Of a stretch of 64,000 nucleotides of DNA, positions 1 to 7,809 are shown piece by piece. The position numbers were made by a program, and so were the translations under genes. The stretch covers positions 1-64,000 of the forward strand of contig CAMCTJ010000004.1 of assembly GCA_945878405.1 (NCBI GenBank). Reading direction: 5' to 3'. The notes below the pieces were generated by a model, which worked only from the letters and a program-made list of their open reading frames with translations, was not told the origin of the DNA and searched no databases. Within the stretch, counting starts at the first letter, position 1, and every line of letters starts with the position of its first letter. Origin of the DNA: Bdellovibrio sp. ZAP7 (GTDB lineage: Bacteria; Bdellovibrionota; FAC87; UBA2466).

Positions 1-318
1 TTATACTCAGCCCAACAAACCTTTTGCGGCAATCATTGATTATGAGATGAGATAGAAATAGCCCTCTGTCTGAACTTAGCCAGTTACCTTTCAAGCTTAT
101 TGGGAGACTGACACACTCTCTCTCGGAGCAGTCTCTAAAATTTCGACGACTGCACCCACCCATTCAGGTTCAGCATTGAGTGATGGAATTAAAGTCAATT
201 CGAACACCTAATTATAGCAAATCAATCCCCTACCTTTACAGCTAGTAAAAGGCGAGAGGCATGGCACCTAATGGCACCGAACGGTAATTCTTTGATTCAT
301 CTTGGAAATGCTAAAGTC
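1..318. other. Intergenic stretch, no supported gene
   Basis: No convincing gene is seen. The longest readable frame is a 36-codon minus-strand GTG frame at 97..207 with no ribosome site and no recognisable family. A short tandem of an ATGGCACC octamer (two copies two bases apart, near 258..275) is present. The tRNA that follows is transcribed towards this region, so it may hold the tRNA 3' trailer. Confidence 0.6.
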
Positions 319-395
<77 letters not shown>

Positions 396-407
396 AAGAG
401 AACGGGC

Positions 408-436
408 ACTATAAGGGAATTCTCTTTTCTTTTAAA
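408..436 (-). promoter_or_regulatory. Promoter for tRNA-Val
   Basis: On the minus strand TTTAAA (431..436) is followed after 17 bases by TATAGT (408..413), about 12 bases before the mature tRNA 5' end. The -10 and spacing are good; the -35 is only a partial match. Inferred from consensus. Confidence 0.5.
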
Positions 437-493
437 GGATTTATTCAAGAAAACCGCGATTTTCCCACTCTCCAAGTGGGACTCAGAAACCAC

Positions 494-521
494 TTGAAAC
501 TCTTCATCTTTTCCCGATAAT
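494..521 (+). promoter_or_regulatory. Promoter for trxA
   Basis: TTGAAA (494..499), a 16-base spacer and GATAAT (516..521) lie 30 bases ahead of the thioredoxin start. A small hairpin, TCCCACT/AGTGGGA at 463..481, sits just upstream between this promoter and the divergent tRNA promoter. Confidence 0.6.
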
Positions 522-550
522 AGAGGCTCAACAATTTAAAGGAGTACTCG

Positions 551-883
551 ATGGGCTCAGAATTAATTTCTCACTTAAACGATGCAAACTTTGCTGATGT
601 TGTTGAAAAAAGCACAGGCCCAGTTCTTGTCGATTTTTGGGCTGAGTGGTGCATGCCCTGTCGAGCTCTTGCTCCTGTCATCGACGAACTGGCGAACGAG
701 TTCAAAGGAAAAGTTCAATTTGCCAAATTAAACGTAGATGAATCTCGAGAAATTCCTGCAAAGTTTGGAATTAGAGGAATCCCCACTTTGATTCTTTTTC
801 AAAACGGAAAAAAAGTAACCGAATTAGTTGGAAATCAACCCAAAGAAAAAATTAAATCTTTGCTCACTTCTCTGAATACGTGA
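551..883 (+). CDS. trxA: Thioredoxin, WCMPC active site
   Basis: A cytoplasmic dithiol-disulfide oxidoreductase of 110 residues, the normal single-domain thioredoxin size. The active site is W33-C34-M35-P36-C37, preceded by the usual FWAEW context, and the cis-proline is in GIPT (P78). Classical thioredoxins have WCGPC, so Met in the dipeptide may shift redox potential or partner choice. The start follows a good GGAG ribosome site. It has its own promoter, and its last 20 bases overlap the 3' end of the convergent HNH gene. Family assignment is firm; trxA as opposed to a paralogue is likely but not certain. Confidence 0.93.
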   Translation: MGSELISHLNDANFADVVEKSTGPVLVDFWAEWCMPCRALAPVIDELANEFKGKVQFAKLNVDESREIPAKFGIRGIPTLILFQNGKKVTELVGNQPKEKIKSLLTSLNT

Positions 884-1403
884 CCGAATGATTGGAAGAA
901 AGATAGGGAGCCCATGCTTCCTGTTCTTCTTTTGCGCGGAGACTTCTTAATATTCCCGGTAACCAGTGCGGCCTGCGGGGTTGTTTAAAAATAATAAATC
1001 CCACTTCTTCAACACTGCGATGCCCTTTTTTCTGATTGCATCGAATACAAGCCGTTACAATGTTGTCCCACGTTTTTTTACCACCGTGGACAACCGGATG
1101 AACATGGTCCAAAGTCAGGTCTTTTTCAGAAAAACAAACATAACAGTACTGACACCGATAATCGTCGCGAGCATAAACATTGGCTCTTGAAAATCGGATC
1201 ACGGGTGCATGTTTTTTTAAGTTTACCCAGCGACGCATTCTGATGACGGCGGGAACTTTAAACTCTTCGGAGACAGTGTGAATTTTTGCCCCGTACTCTT
1301 CTAAAATTTCAACTTTGCCTTGGAAGATTAAAGAAAAAGCACGCTGCCAACTAACTACCCTCAGGGGCTCGAAGCCTGCATTTAACAGAAGAGTTTTTTG
1401 CAT
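864..1403 (-). CDS. HNH endonuclease family protein
   Basis: A 179-residue protein of the stand-alone HNH family common in bacterial chromosomes. The nuclease core carries a zinc pair C84-x2-C87, the catalytic D99-H100 (LDHVHP context), N114 in TWDN, and a second pair C119-x2-C122 followed by N and K. The N-terminal half (NAGFEPLRVVSW) is typical of chromosomal HNH proteins thought to act in DNA repair or metabolism. It is not beside a methylase, which argues against a restriction system. Substrate unknown. No clear ribosome site precedes the ATG. It overlaps trxA tail to tail by 20 bases. Confidence 0.85.
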   Translation of the reverse strand: MQKTLLLNAGFEPLRVVSWQRAFSLIFQGKVEILEEYGAKIHTVSEEFKVPAVIRMRRWVNLKKHAPVIRFSRANVYARDDYRCQYCYVCFSEKDLTLDHVHPVVHGGKKTWDNIVTACIRCNQKKGHRSVEEVGFIIFKQPRRPHWLPGILRSLRAKEEQEAWAPYLSSNHSVTYSEK

Positions 1404-1436
1404 AGGTCGAGTACTGATATCAGTTTAAGGGGTTGC

Positions 1437-1883
1437 TTATTTGTTTTGCAATCCCGTTCTACGAAAGACTTCATCGCCCAGCATAAAAGTTTGATACTCG
1501 AGAGGGGGCAAACTGGCCAAATCTCTGCCCTCAACTTCCCTTGCTAGAGAAGAGGTTTCTCCCACATAATCCACTCGAAGCGCACCAATTTTTACTCGCA
1601 GAACATGCCAGGGAGCGCCTGATTGGCCATTAATCACGGGGATTTGCCGATAAACCTCTAAGCTTTCCCCTGATTGAAGCCCGTCTCTTTCCCCAAGGTC
1701 GATAAAATACTCTTTAGGAGGTAGCGGATCCGCATCAGTCATTCGAATTTTACGCTGAACCTGAATAATACTCCCGGAACCTCTTACACCCGCTGCAAAC
1801 GGGGACTGGATCAGAATGATCATTAAAATGAGTAGAAGGGTTCTCACAGTAAGCTTTTCGGCTGAATGTGAAAAAACCTTCAC
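1437..1883 (-). CDS. Exported protein of unknown function, FlgT-C-like segment
   Basis: 148 residues from a GTG start. Residues about 13-32 form a hydrophobic signal (TLLLILMIILIQSPFAAG), so the protein is probably exported; an alternative GTG start at 1847 would give a tighter signal peptide. The mature part has a pattern (YFIDLGERDGLQSGESLEVYR...) resembling the small beta domain at the C-terminus of FlgT and similar envelope proteins, where 'LG..DGL..G..L.V' recurs. It follows rsmI on the same strand with a 6-base gap. The DNA over the start holds an inverted repeat (1864..1887). Function unknown. Confidence 0.7.
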   Translation of the reverse strand: MKVFSHSAEKLTVRTLLLILMIILIQSPFAAGVRGSGSIIQVQRKIRMTDADPLPPKEYFIDLGERDGLQSGESLEVYRQIPVINGQSGAPWHVLRVKIGALRVDYVGETSSLAREVEGRDLASLPPLEYQTFMLGDEVFRRTGLQNK

Positions 1884-1889
1884 ATTCTT

Positions 1890-2714
1890 CTACTTTCGCA
1901 AAGCTTTTTCCTTTTGCAGAGCATTATACACTTCTGAAGCTGAAACCTGTGCTTTTTCAGCGACTGTTTTTGCCCACTCTTTATCGGAGAGCAGTCGATC
2001 CTGAACTTCGTTTTCCCACTCGGCTTTGTTCTCAATTTTTCCCGGATGAATAAGAACTGTAAACTCGCCTCTTTCTTGAATGTCTTCCAGATTCAATGAA
2101 TCCAATGAGATTAAAGAAAATTCTTCAAACTGTTTCGTCATTTCTCTTCCCAGAAATATTTTCCCCTCTGGAAATTCGTTTTTTATCTCCTCTAACGATT
2201 CCCGAATTCTTCGAGGAGATTCAAAAAAACAAACAGGTACAGGCCAGTTTCGGATTTGACTCCAAAGACGTTTTCTGTCTTTGGATGAACTAGGTAAAAA
2301 CCCAACAAAATGAAAAGCAGTTTCAGAAAATCCAGAAACAGAAATGAGGGTAGTTACTGCGGACGGTCCAGGAACAGGCACCACCGAAATCCCCTCTTCT
2401 CGAGCGGCTTCTACCAAATAAGATCCTGGATCAGAGATGGAGGGCATGCCTCTATCACTGACAAATCCAACAGAGCTTTGCTGTAACACTTTCAAAGCAA
2501 ACTCCGTGGCGTCTTTCATATTGTGAGAAGAATACGAATGAAGCTTTTTCCCCTCTAAAGAAATCCCCAAAAGATTGAGCAATTTTGAAATCTCGCGAGT
2601 GTCCTCAGCAAAAATGTGAGGTAAATCCTGTAGATGCTGGCGGGCGCGGAGCGTAATGTCTTCGAGGTTTCCGAGCGGCGTTCCAATAATATATAATTTA
2701 TTAATCGTCTTCAT
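1890..2714 (-). CDS. rsmI: 16S rRNA (cytidine1402-2'-O)-methyltransferase RsmI
   Basis: Methylates the 2'-OH of C1402 in 16S rRNA using SAM. The N-terminus has the family signature IIGTPLGNLEDITLRA, followed by EDTRE and the DRGMPSISDPG loop of the tetrapyrrole-methylase fold. Length about 274 residues fits. I chose the ATG at 2714 over the GTG at 2723 because an AGGTGG ribosome site lies five bases before the ATG and would be inside the longer version. The C-terminal 60 residues are the usual helical tail. It is divergent from the STAS gene with only 23 bases between starts, so promoter and ribosome sites are shared in that gap. Confidence 0.93.
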   Translation of the reverse strand: MKTINKLYIIGTPLGNLEDITLRARQHLQDLPHIFAEDTREISKLLNLLGISLEGKKLHSYSSHNMKDATEFALKVLQQSSVGFVSDRGMPSISDPGSYLVEAAREEGISVVPVPGPSAVTTLISVSGFSETAFHFVGFLPSSSKDRKRLWSQIRNWPVPVCFFESPRRIRESLEEIKNEFPEGKIFLGREMTKQFEEFSLISLDSLNLEDIQERGEFTVLIHPGKIENKAEWENEVQDRLLSDKEWAKTVAEKAQVSASEVYNALQKEKALRK

Positions 2715-2737
2715 TCTCACCACCTAACGAGGAATCC

Positions 2738-3139
2738 ATGATAATCCGAGCCAGACAAGAAGGAAACACAGTCATTTTTAATTTAGAAGGTCATTTAGAT
2801 TTTGAAACCATAGTGCAGTTTGAAGACAGCTGCCGTCGAATCCTCACTCAAGATTCCAAGCCTCGAATTGTCGTAAACATGGAAACCCTTCGTTTTGTGG
2901 GAAGCAGTGGAATCAGTCAGTTTGTGGACGTCTTAAAAACTATCAACAATCGAGATTGCAGACCAAAACTCGTCAGTGTTTCCAGCGAATTTGAGAAGAT
3001 TTTGAGAGCGCTTGAGATAAAACGAAACCCCTTTGACATCTTTGAAAATGAAACTCAAGGATTGTCAGCTTTTGATGCTCCTCAACCGACTCAAGCCGAT
3101 GCCCCTGCCCTTAAAATGAAGAAAAAGGGAACTGCTTAA
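2738..3139 (+). CDS. STAS-domain protein (anti-sigma factor antagonist type)
   Basis: 133 residues. Residues 1-110 form a STAS domain: beta strand VIFNLEGHLDFET, then IVVNMETLRFVGSSGISQF, in which S56/S57 of GSSG occupy the phosphorylation site of SpoIIAA-type antagonists; the usual Asp before the serines is Gly here. Residues 111-133 are a short Pro/Ala/Lys tail. Such proteins bind anti-sigma kinases or act in signalling complexes; no partner kinase is adjacent. The start has a GAGG ribosome site. Role inferred from family. Confidence 0.82.
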   Translation: MIIRARQEGNTVIFNLEGHLDFETIVQFEDSCRRILTQDSKPRIVVNMETLRFVGSSGISQFVDVLKTINNRDCRPKLVSVSSEFEKILRALEIKRNPFDIFENETQGLSAFDAPQPTQADAPALKMKKKGTA

Positions 3140-3141
3140 AC

Positions 3142-3570
3142 TTAACTCCCCTCTTGAATTTCAAACTCGTTGATTGTCGCTCGAACCTGGCCTGGACTTT
3201 TCTTTGATTCAACAACCTCAATTTGAAGAAATAAAATTCGGTAACTCTTCCCACTTTTTGCTGTCATCAGTTTAGCTAACATTTTCAGCTTTCGTATTTT
3301 TGAGTGGGAAATCCACCAATCGGTCTTACGCGAAGTATATTTTCTACCCCGAACTTCGACCACCCACCGCGCACCCGTTTGAGGATCGTGCGCAACCAGG
3401 TCGATTTCCCCCGATTTAAAACGGAGGTTCCGACTCATCACTTTCCATTTTTTTTTAGTCTCTAAATAGTGAAAGGCACAATTTTCACACAGGCGTCCAA
3501 GAAAAACTTTTTCTGTGGATGGCAGAAAGCCCTTTGGCTTGCAGATGCTGGCGGTGTAACACGCTTCCAT
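3142..3570 (-). CDS. YraN/UPF0102 family putative nuclease
   Basis: Small protein of the UPF0102 (YraN) family, which has a restriction-endonuclease-like fold. The core GEIDLVAHD...RWVVEVRGRK contains the conserved acidic and E-x-R/K residues. It overlaps the end of rnhB, as often seen for yraN next to rnhB. The start is uncertain: ATG at 3570 gives 142 residues and an 86-base overlap; ATG 3612 or TTG 3615 would be longer. The conserved domain itself begins near GRLCENCAF, close to the rnhB stop, and no standard start codon was found there. Function of the family is not settled. Confidence 0.75.
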   Translation of the reverse strand: MEACYTASICKPKGFLPSTEKVFLGRLCENCAFHYLETKKKWKVMSRNLRFKSGEIDLVAHDPQTGARWVVEVRGRKYTSRKTDWWISHSKIRKLKMLAKLMTAKSGKSYRILFLQIEVVESKKSPGQVRATINEFEIQEGS

Positions 3571-4087
3571 ACCCTTTGTGTCTAGCAAATTCGTAACCAG
3601 GGTATTTTTCATCAAAGTCTGTCATTAACTGATCTCGAAAGACTTTCGCTAAAATAGAAGCAGCTCCGATTGAAACCGAGTGTTTATCTCCTTGAACGAT
3701 AGCTTTTTGCGCAATCTCAAGATCGATTTTGGCTCTTCCATCAACGAGGAGATAATCTGGTTTGAGAGTCAGTTTTTCGACCGCTCTTTTCATTGCCAAC
3801 CGGGCGGCATGGTAAATATTAATGTCATCGATTTCTTCGACACTTGCCATTCCAATAGCGAAATCTAAAGCACATTCTTCAATCTGCGTTTTTAAGAGTT
3901 GTCGCTTTTTGGGTGTGAGAAGTTTGGAATCTGTAATTCCCGGAGGAATTTGATTGAGATCTAAGATGACAGCAGCAGCTACGACTGGACCTGCTAGGCA
4001 GCCCATTCCCACTTCATCTAGGCCAGCAATACACTGATAGCCCTGTTTTTGGGTAGCCTGCTCCCACTGAATCGTTTGATTGAGCAC
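3485..4087 (-). CDS. rnhB: Ribonuclease HII
   Basis: Cleaves the RNA strand of RNA-DNA hybrids and removes misincorporated ribonucleotides. 200 residues. The active-site acidic residues are D24 and E25 (AGLDEVGMG), D116 (LLVDGR) and D134 (VQGDKHSVSIGAASILAK), with the same spacing as characterised RNase HII enzymes. GTG start 11 bases after the rplS stop, so it is probably co-transcribed in the order rplS-rnhB-yraN. This rplS-rnhB-yraN order is familiar in many bacteria. Confidence 0.95.
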   Translation of the reverse strand: MLNQTIQWEQATQKQGYQCIAGLDEVGMGCLAGPVVAAAVILDLNQIPPGITDSKLLTPKKRQLLKTQIEECALDFAIGMASVEEIDDINIYHAARLAMKRAVEKLTLKPDYLLVDGRAKIDLEIAQKAIVQGDKHSVSIGAASILAKVFRDQLMTDFDEKYPGYEFARHKGYGSVLHRQHLQAKGLSAIHRKSFSWTPV

Positions 4088-4098
4088 TCAGGTGCTAC

Positions 4099-4581
4099 TT
4101 ACTTCTTAGGTTGAGCGTCTTTTGGATTAGCAGAAGTTGCGGTATCTCCGCCTGTAATTTCTGTTCCTTGAGTCATCATGCTTTCATCTGTTTGAGCTGC
4201 TGTTGGCTCGGCCATCAAGTCAGCAAAAGTTTCAGATTCTTTCAATCGAGCTTTTTTACCTTTTAAGCTTCTCAGGTAATACAGTCGTGAACGTCGAACA
4301 TCACTTGAAGTTTCAACTTCAATGCTATCGACGACAGGTGAATGGATCGGAAAAATCTTTTCGACTCCCACGCCCTCAGAAATTTTTCTGACGGTAAACA
4401 TTGCGCCAGGGCCACGTCCTGACTTTGGTTGTTTTGCGATAACCACGCCTCTAAAAGCTTGTAGCCGCTCTTTATCGCCTTCTTTCAACCGAATGTTTAC
4501 AACAACTCGGTCTCCAACTTGAAAGTTGGGGCGTTTCTTTTCTTGAGAACGGTTAACGGCATCAATAATATGGTTCTGCAC
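4099..4581 (-). CDS. rplS: 50S ribosomal protein L19, extended C-terminus
   Basis: L19 sits at the 30S-50S interface. Residues 1-115 match the family: [40 protein letters not shown], then [11 protein letters not shown]. Residues about 116-160 are an acidic/Thr-rich tail not usual for L19, which is about 115 residues. Start is GTG at 4581, decided by AGGAG seven bases upstream. Its usual operon mates rpsP, rimM and trmD are absent; it heads its own transcript from a well-formed promoter and is followed by rnhB and yraN. Confidence 0.95.
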   Translation of the reverse strand: MQNHIIDAVNRSQEKKRPNFQVGDRVVVNIRLKEGDKERLQAFRGVVIAKQPKSGRGPGAMFTVRKISEGVGVEKIFPIHSPVVDSIEVETSSDVRRSRLYYLRSLKGKKARLKESETFADLMAEPTAAQTDESMMTQGTEITGGDTATSANPKDAQPKK

Positions 4582-4602
4582 GGGTAATCTCCTAGGCGGC
4601 CG

Positions 4603-4631
4603 ACTGTAGAAAAAACACTGGCCAAGGTCAA
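4603..4631 (-). promoter_or_regulatory. Promoter for rplS-rnhB-yraN
   Basis: Minus strand TTGACC (4626..4631), a 17-base spacer and TACAGT (4603..4608). Predicted transcription start lies about 15-20 bases before the GTG of rplS, giving a short leader. Confidence 0.72.
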
Positions 4632-4688
4632 GAAAAAATCCACAGGGCCTTTCTTCTTAAACCCTTAAAATCTCACGGCCTTTCAGCT

Positions 4689-4717
4689 TTGACAGAAGAT
4701 GGGAGTCACTCTAGACT
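4689..4717 (+). promoter_or_regulatory. Promoter for the hotdog-purM-purN operon
   Basis: TTGACA (4689..4694), a 17-base spacer and TAGACT (4712..4717), 26 bases upstream of the GTG start of the hotdog gene. Confidence 0.75.
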
Positions 4718-4743
4718 TCGGGCACTAAAGACGAGGAAAAACG

Positions 4744-5133
4744 GTGCAATCATCAAAGCTTCGAGTTCGAATTTCCCATAAAGATGTCCACTACGGTGGG
4801 CAACTCGTTTGTGGCAGTAAGGTGTTGGAATTCTTTGGAGATATAGCCACCGAGCTCCTCATTCAACACGACGGGGATGAGGGGTTATTCCGGGCCTACG
4901 ATAAGGTTGAGTTTCTGGCTCCAGTCCGAGCCGGGGATTACCTAGAAATCGAAGGAAAAATCACCCAAGTAGGAAACACTTCTCGAAAAATGGAATTTAC
5001 GGCCAAGAAGGTTATTGAAGCCGCTCCCCAAATCAGTCCCAGCGCAGCTGTTGTTCTGAAAGAGCCTGTTTTAGTAGCTACGGCCTCTGGCACCTGCGTT
5101 GTTCCGAAGGAACTTCAGCGTAAAAAGACATGA
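4744..5133 (+). CDS. Hotdog-fold enzyme related to 3-aminobutyryl-CoA ammonia-lyase
   Basis: 129 residues, GTG start with a GAGG ribosome site. The sequence from [15 protein letters not shown] through [33 protein letters not shown] and [10 protein letters not shown] strongly resembles Kal, the hotdog ammonia-lyase of lysine fermentation that acts on 3-aminobutyryl-CoA. No other lysine-fermentation gene is in the window, so the true substrate may be another acyl-CoA thioester. Its stop overlaps the purM start by 4 bases, so it is translationally coupled to purine synthesis, which is an unusual pairing. Fold confident; reaction only by similarity. Confidence 0.78.
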   Translation: MQSSKLRVRISHKDVHYGGQLVCGSKVLEFFGDIATELLIQHDGDEGLFRAYDKVEFLAPVRAGDYLEIEGKITQVGNTSRKMEFTAKKVIEAAPQISPSAAVVLKEPVLVATASGTCVVPKELQRKKT

Positions 5134-6170
5134 GCCGCACCTATCAAGAAGCCGGTGTCGATACAAACAGAGCAGAAAGGGTTTTGAGTCGTTTTGGGAA
5201 TTTTCTTAAAGATCGCCCAAAAAATCCTAACCTTTTAAGTGGCATTGGCCCTTTTGCTTCCTGTTTTTCATTAAAAGAACTTTTAACTGACTATGAAGAT
5301 CCGCTTTTAGTTACCGCCTGTGATGGGATCGGAACCAAATTAAAATTGGCTCTCGACTGGGGAGATATTTCTCGATTGGGTGAAGACCTGGTGGCGATGA
5401 ATGTGAATGATCTTTTGTGTGTTGGAGCTACTCCCCTTCTTTTTCTCGACTACTTCGCTTGTGGTTCCTTAAAAGAGGAACAGCTCTTTACGCTTCTTAA
5501 AAGTATTCAAACAGGGTGTGAACTGGCGGGATGTTCTTTGGCCGGAGGGGAAACCGCTGAGATGCCTGGTCTCTACCAGGAAGAAGATTTTGATCTCGGG
5601 GGATTCTCGGTTGGACTAGCCGATCGGAAAAAGGTTTTAGGCGGAGAGAAAGTTCGCCCGGGAGATGTGTTAATCGCTCTTTCGTCCTCAGGACTCCACT
5701 CCAATGGATACTCTTTGATGAGAAAGCTTATTGAAAAAACGGGAATTTCACCAGAAGGATCCACTCCCTTTGGAACGGGAACTTGGAAAGAAACTTTATT
5801 AAAACCCACTTTGATTTACGTTTCTGCTTTGAAGCCCCTTTTGCCCTCGCTATCAGGACTAGCTCACCTCACAGGAGAAGGACTTCTGGGAAATCTCCCC
5901 CGAGTGCTCCCCGCGGGAACTAAAGCGGTTGTGAACTCACGGAAATGGAATCTCCCTCCTCTCTTTGAATGGATTCAAAAAGAAGCGAACCTTCCGATGC
6001 TCGAAATGTTAAACACCTTCAATTGTGGAGTGGGGATGATTGCTGTTACGAATCCTTCTCATTCTGATACAGTTTTGAAACACTTAGAAAGCACCGGAAT
6101 CCGAAGTTGGATCGTCGGTGAAGTTGAAAAGACCTCTGAAGTTGAGCCATTTGTCGATTGGGTAAAATAA
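5130..6170 (+). CDS. purM: Phosphoribosylformylglycinamidine cyclo-ligase (AIR synthetase)
   Basis: Fifth step of purine synthesis: ATP-dependent closure of FGAM to AIR in the cytoplasm. 346 residues, the usual length. Begins [17 protein letters not shown] and carries GIGTKLKLA, the nucleotide region [23 protein letters not shown], and GGETAEMPG. The ATG overlaps the hotdog-gene stop (ATGA), and its own last 13 bases overlap purN. The trio therefore forms one operon. Confidence 0.97.
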   Translation: MSRTYQEAGVDTNRAERVLSRFGNFLKDRPKNPNLLSGIGPFASCFSLKELLTDYEDPLLVTACDGIGTKLKLALDWGDISRLGEDLVAMNVNDLLCVGATPLLFLDYFACGSLKEEQLFTLLKSIQTGCELAGCSLAGGETAEMPGLYQEEDFDLGGFSVGLADRKKVLGGEKVRPGDVLIALSSSGLHSNGYSLMRKLIEKTGISPEGSTPFGTGTWKETLLKPTLIYVSALKPLLPSLSGLAHLTGEGLLGNLPRVLPAGTKAVVNSRKWNLPPLFEWIQKEANLPMLEMLNTFNCGVGMIAVTNPSHSDTVLKHLESTGIRSWIVGEVEKTSEVEPFVDWVK

Positions 6171-6763
6171 AAAGACAAAAAGCAGTCGTACTGGCCTCGG
6201 GAAGAGGCTCCAATTTTGAAGCGCTCGTTCGCGCGGAAAAAGCAGGAGTTATTTCTCCTTTTGAGATTATCGGCTTAATTTCTAATCAACCGGATTCGGG
6301 CGCAAGGGAACTGGCTCGCAATTTTTGCATTCCTGAAGTTTTGGTAAACTCACAACCATTCAAGAGCCCACGAGGATTTGATCGTTCTCATTATGAGAGC
6401 GAACTTCTGAAATGTTTAACGGCTCTCAAACCTGATTGGATTTTTTTAGCGGGATACATGTTGGTTTTGGGACCTGAGATCATCGCGGCTTTCCCAAAAA
6501 GGATCCTTAACATTCACCCCTCTTTGTTACCAAAACATCGAGGGCTTCGGGCTCAGAAACAAGCAATTGATGCAGGGGATAGAATCGCTGGGTGCTCGGT
6601 TCATTATGTGACAGAAGAATTAGATGGAGGCCCTATCGTCCTTCAAAAAAGCTTAGAAATATTGCCTGACGATACAGAGGAAACCCTAAGTAAAAGACTC
6701 TTACCGCTAGAACACGAAACCTATATTGAAGCTCTTCAGCAGATAGCAAAAGAACTCAACTAA
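6158..6763 (+). CDS. purN: Phosphoribosylglycinamide formyltransferase
   Basis: Transfers a formyl group from 10-formyl-THF to GAR. 201 residues. Starts at a TTG at 6158 inside the end of purM; no ATG lies before the conserved VVLASGRGSNFEALV, so a non-ATG start is required. The catalytic region NIHPSLLPKHRG gives the Asn and His, and the Asp lies in the EELDGGPIV loop. Coupled to purM by a 13-base overlap. Confidence 0.95.
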   Translation: MGKIKRQKAVVLASGRGSNFEALVRAEKAGVISPFEIIGLISNQPDSGARELARNFCIPEVLVNSQPFKSPRGFDRSHYESELLKCLTALKPDWIFLAGYMLVLGPEIIAAFPKRILNIHPSLLPKHRGLRAQKQAIDAGDRIAGCSVHYVTEELDGGPIVLQKSLEILPDDTEETLSKRLLPLEHETYIEALQQIAKELN

Positions 6764-6765
6764 CC

Positions 6766-6954
6766 TTATTTAAACTGGTGAGCCACCTGAAAAACCACGT
6801 ACAAAAGCAGCAACTTAGAGAGAATCGTTAAAGCAACTCGTGACTTATTGGGCTTGGGGAATCGTTTATATAACTGAAGACGCGTGGCTGGTCCCTCAAC
6901 CCCTTTTCCACCCTGAATGAGCCGCAAATGTGATCTGAGTTGAGTTCCGTTCAT
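6766..6954 (-). CDS. Small single-pass membrane protein, unknown
   Basis: About 62 residues from the ATG at 6954; an in-frame start at 6972 would add six residues and overlap the upstream gene. A basic N-terminal part (SHLRLIQGGKG..., YKRFPKPNKSR) is followed by one transmembrane segment at the C-terminus (VALTILSKLLLLYVVFQVA). It follows the MaoC-type gene on the same strand at once and ends two bases from purN, so it occupies the space fully. No family recognised; a genuine gene is plausible but not proven. Confidence 0.45.
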   Translation of the reverse strand: MNGTQLRSHLRLIQGGKGVEGPATRLQLYKRFPKPNKSRVALTILSKLLLLYVVFQVAHQFK

Positions 6955-6956
6955 CG

Positions 6957-7367
6957 CTAAGGGGTAACACACCGCACACTTCTGATCAAGGCCTCCCCTT
7001 GTGTGGTGGTTTCGCCCGCTTGATTTTCAATAGAAAGAGAAACATGAAGAGAATCCCCTTCTGTTTTTTTTATTCGGCCCTTGGTTGTGAGTACATCTCC
7101 AGGAAAAGTAACCTTTCGAAAACGAGATGAAAACTTTTCAACGGTATACTCCTCAATGGGAAAATTCGTGCGAATGGCTTCGGCTAAAAACGCCATGGAT
7201 AGCATCCCGTGAGCAATAACCGAAGGATATCCAGCCGCTTTGGCAAATTCGGGATCTAGGTGAATGGGATTGGGATCTAGTGCAGATGACCCATAGAGTT
7301 TCAGAAGGTCGGCTGAGAGGGGGCCCTTTTTAATTTCTTTGATATTCTGTCCTTCAACCCAGCTCAT
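6957..7367 (-). CDS. MaoC-like (R)-specific dehydratase, HadB-type subunit
   Basis: 136 residues of the hotdog MaoC family. The catalytic hydratase-2 motif appears as D-P-N-P-I-H-L-D followed by YPSVIAHGMLSMAFLAEAI, giving the Asp/His pair. It interconverts (3R)-hydroxyacyl and trans-2-enoyl thioesters. It overlaps by 4 bases with the upstream gene encoding a half-dehydratase domain. Together they resemble the mycobacterial HadA-HadB heterodimer in fatty-acid elongation. Substrate chain length not predictable. Confidence 0.82.
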   Translation of the reverse strand: MSWVEGQNIKEIKKGPLSADLLKLYGSSALDPNPIHLDPEFAKAAGYPSVIAHGMLSMAFLAEAIRTNFPIEEYTVEKFSSRFRKVTFPGDVLTTKGRIKKTEGDSLHVSLSIENQAGETTTQGEALIRSVRCVTP

Positions 7368-7732
7368 GGAGCCTCTCCTTGTTTCAAACGAATCACCATC
7401 TGGGCCTCTGAGGTCACTTTGAGCTCTCCTTCGGACTTTACGAGGGTTTCTAGAACAACAAATTGCATCCCCCGCTTCTCTCGGTTTTCCTTAATTCGTG
7501 TAGTAATTTCTGGAACATCCCCGACTTTTAAAGAGGCGTGATACACGTATGACTGATCGGTATGGAGCAGCTGCTGGATATCGACTTTTAGGTCAGTTAA
7601 CAGAGCAAATTCCAATTCTCGAAAACGAGTCGCAAAGGTCAGAGGAAAACCTGCTGTTTCAGTTAAAGTAGCTTTTCTGAAAAGCTCTACTTCTTTCTCG
7701 GTGATCGCACTTAAAGTAAGGGTTTTTTCCAT
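7364..7732 (-). CDS. MaoC-like dehydratase N-terminal-type subunit (HadA-like)
   Basis: 122 residues resembling the non-catalytic hotdog half of two-subunit 3-hydroxyacyl dehydratases (MaoC N-terminal dehydratase family). Features include PLTFATRFRELEF near residue 30, YVYHASLKVGDVPEITTRIKE and a mid-protein GMQFVVLET. It partners the next gene, joined by a 4-base start/stop overlap. It lacks the catalytic Asp/His loop that its partner has. Assignment from fold pattern and context. Confidence 0.72.
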   Translation of the reverse strand: MEKTLTLSAITEKEVELFRKATLTETAGFPLTFATRFRELEFALLTDLKVDIQQLLHTDQSYVYHASLKVGDVPEITTRIKENREKRGMQFVVLETLVKSEGELKVTSEAQMVIRLKQGEAP

Positions 7733-7809
7733 GTTGTGTTTTTCTTTATTTGAGCTAGTCTGCCCCCCATCCTAAGTCATAAGAAAGGATTTCTGCAAGG
7801 TTGTTGTAA

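Noticed and set aside
97-207. 36-codon minus-strand reading frame (GTG start) in the first 300 bases
   Set aside because: No ribosome site, a stop directly upstream, no recognisable family; too short to separate from chance.
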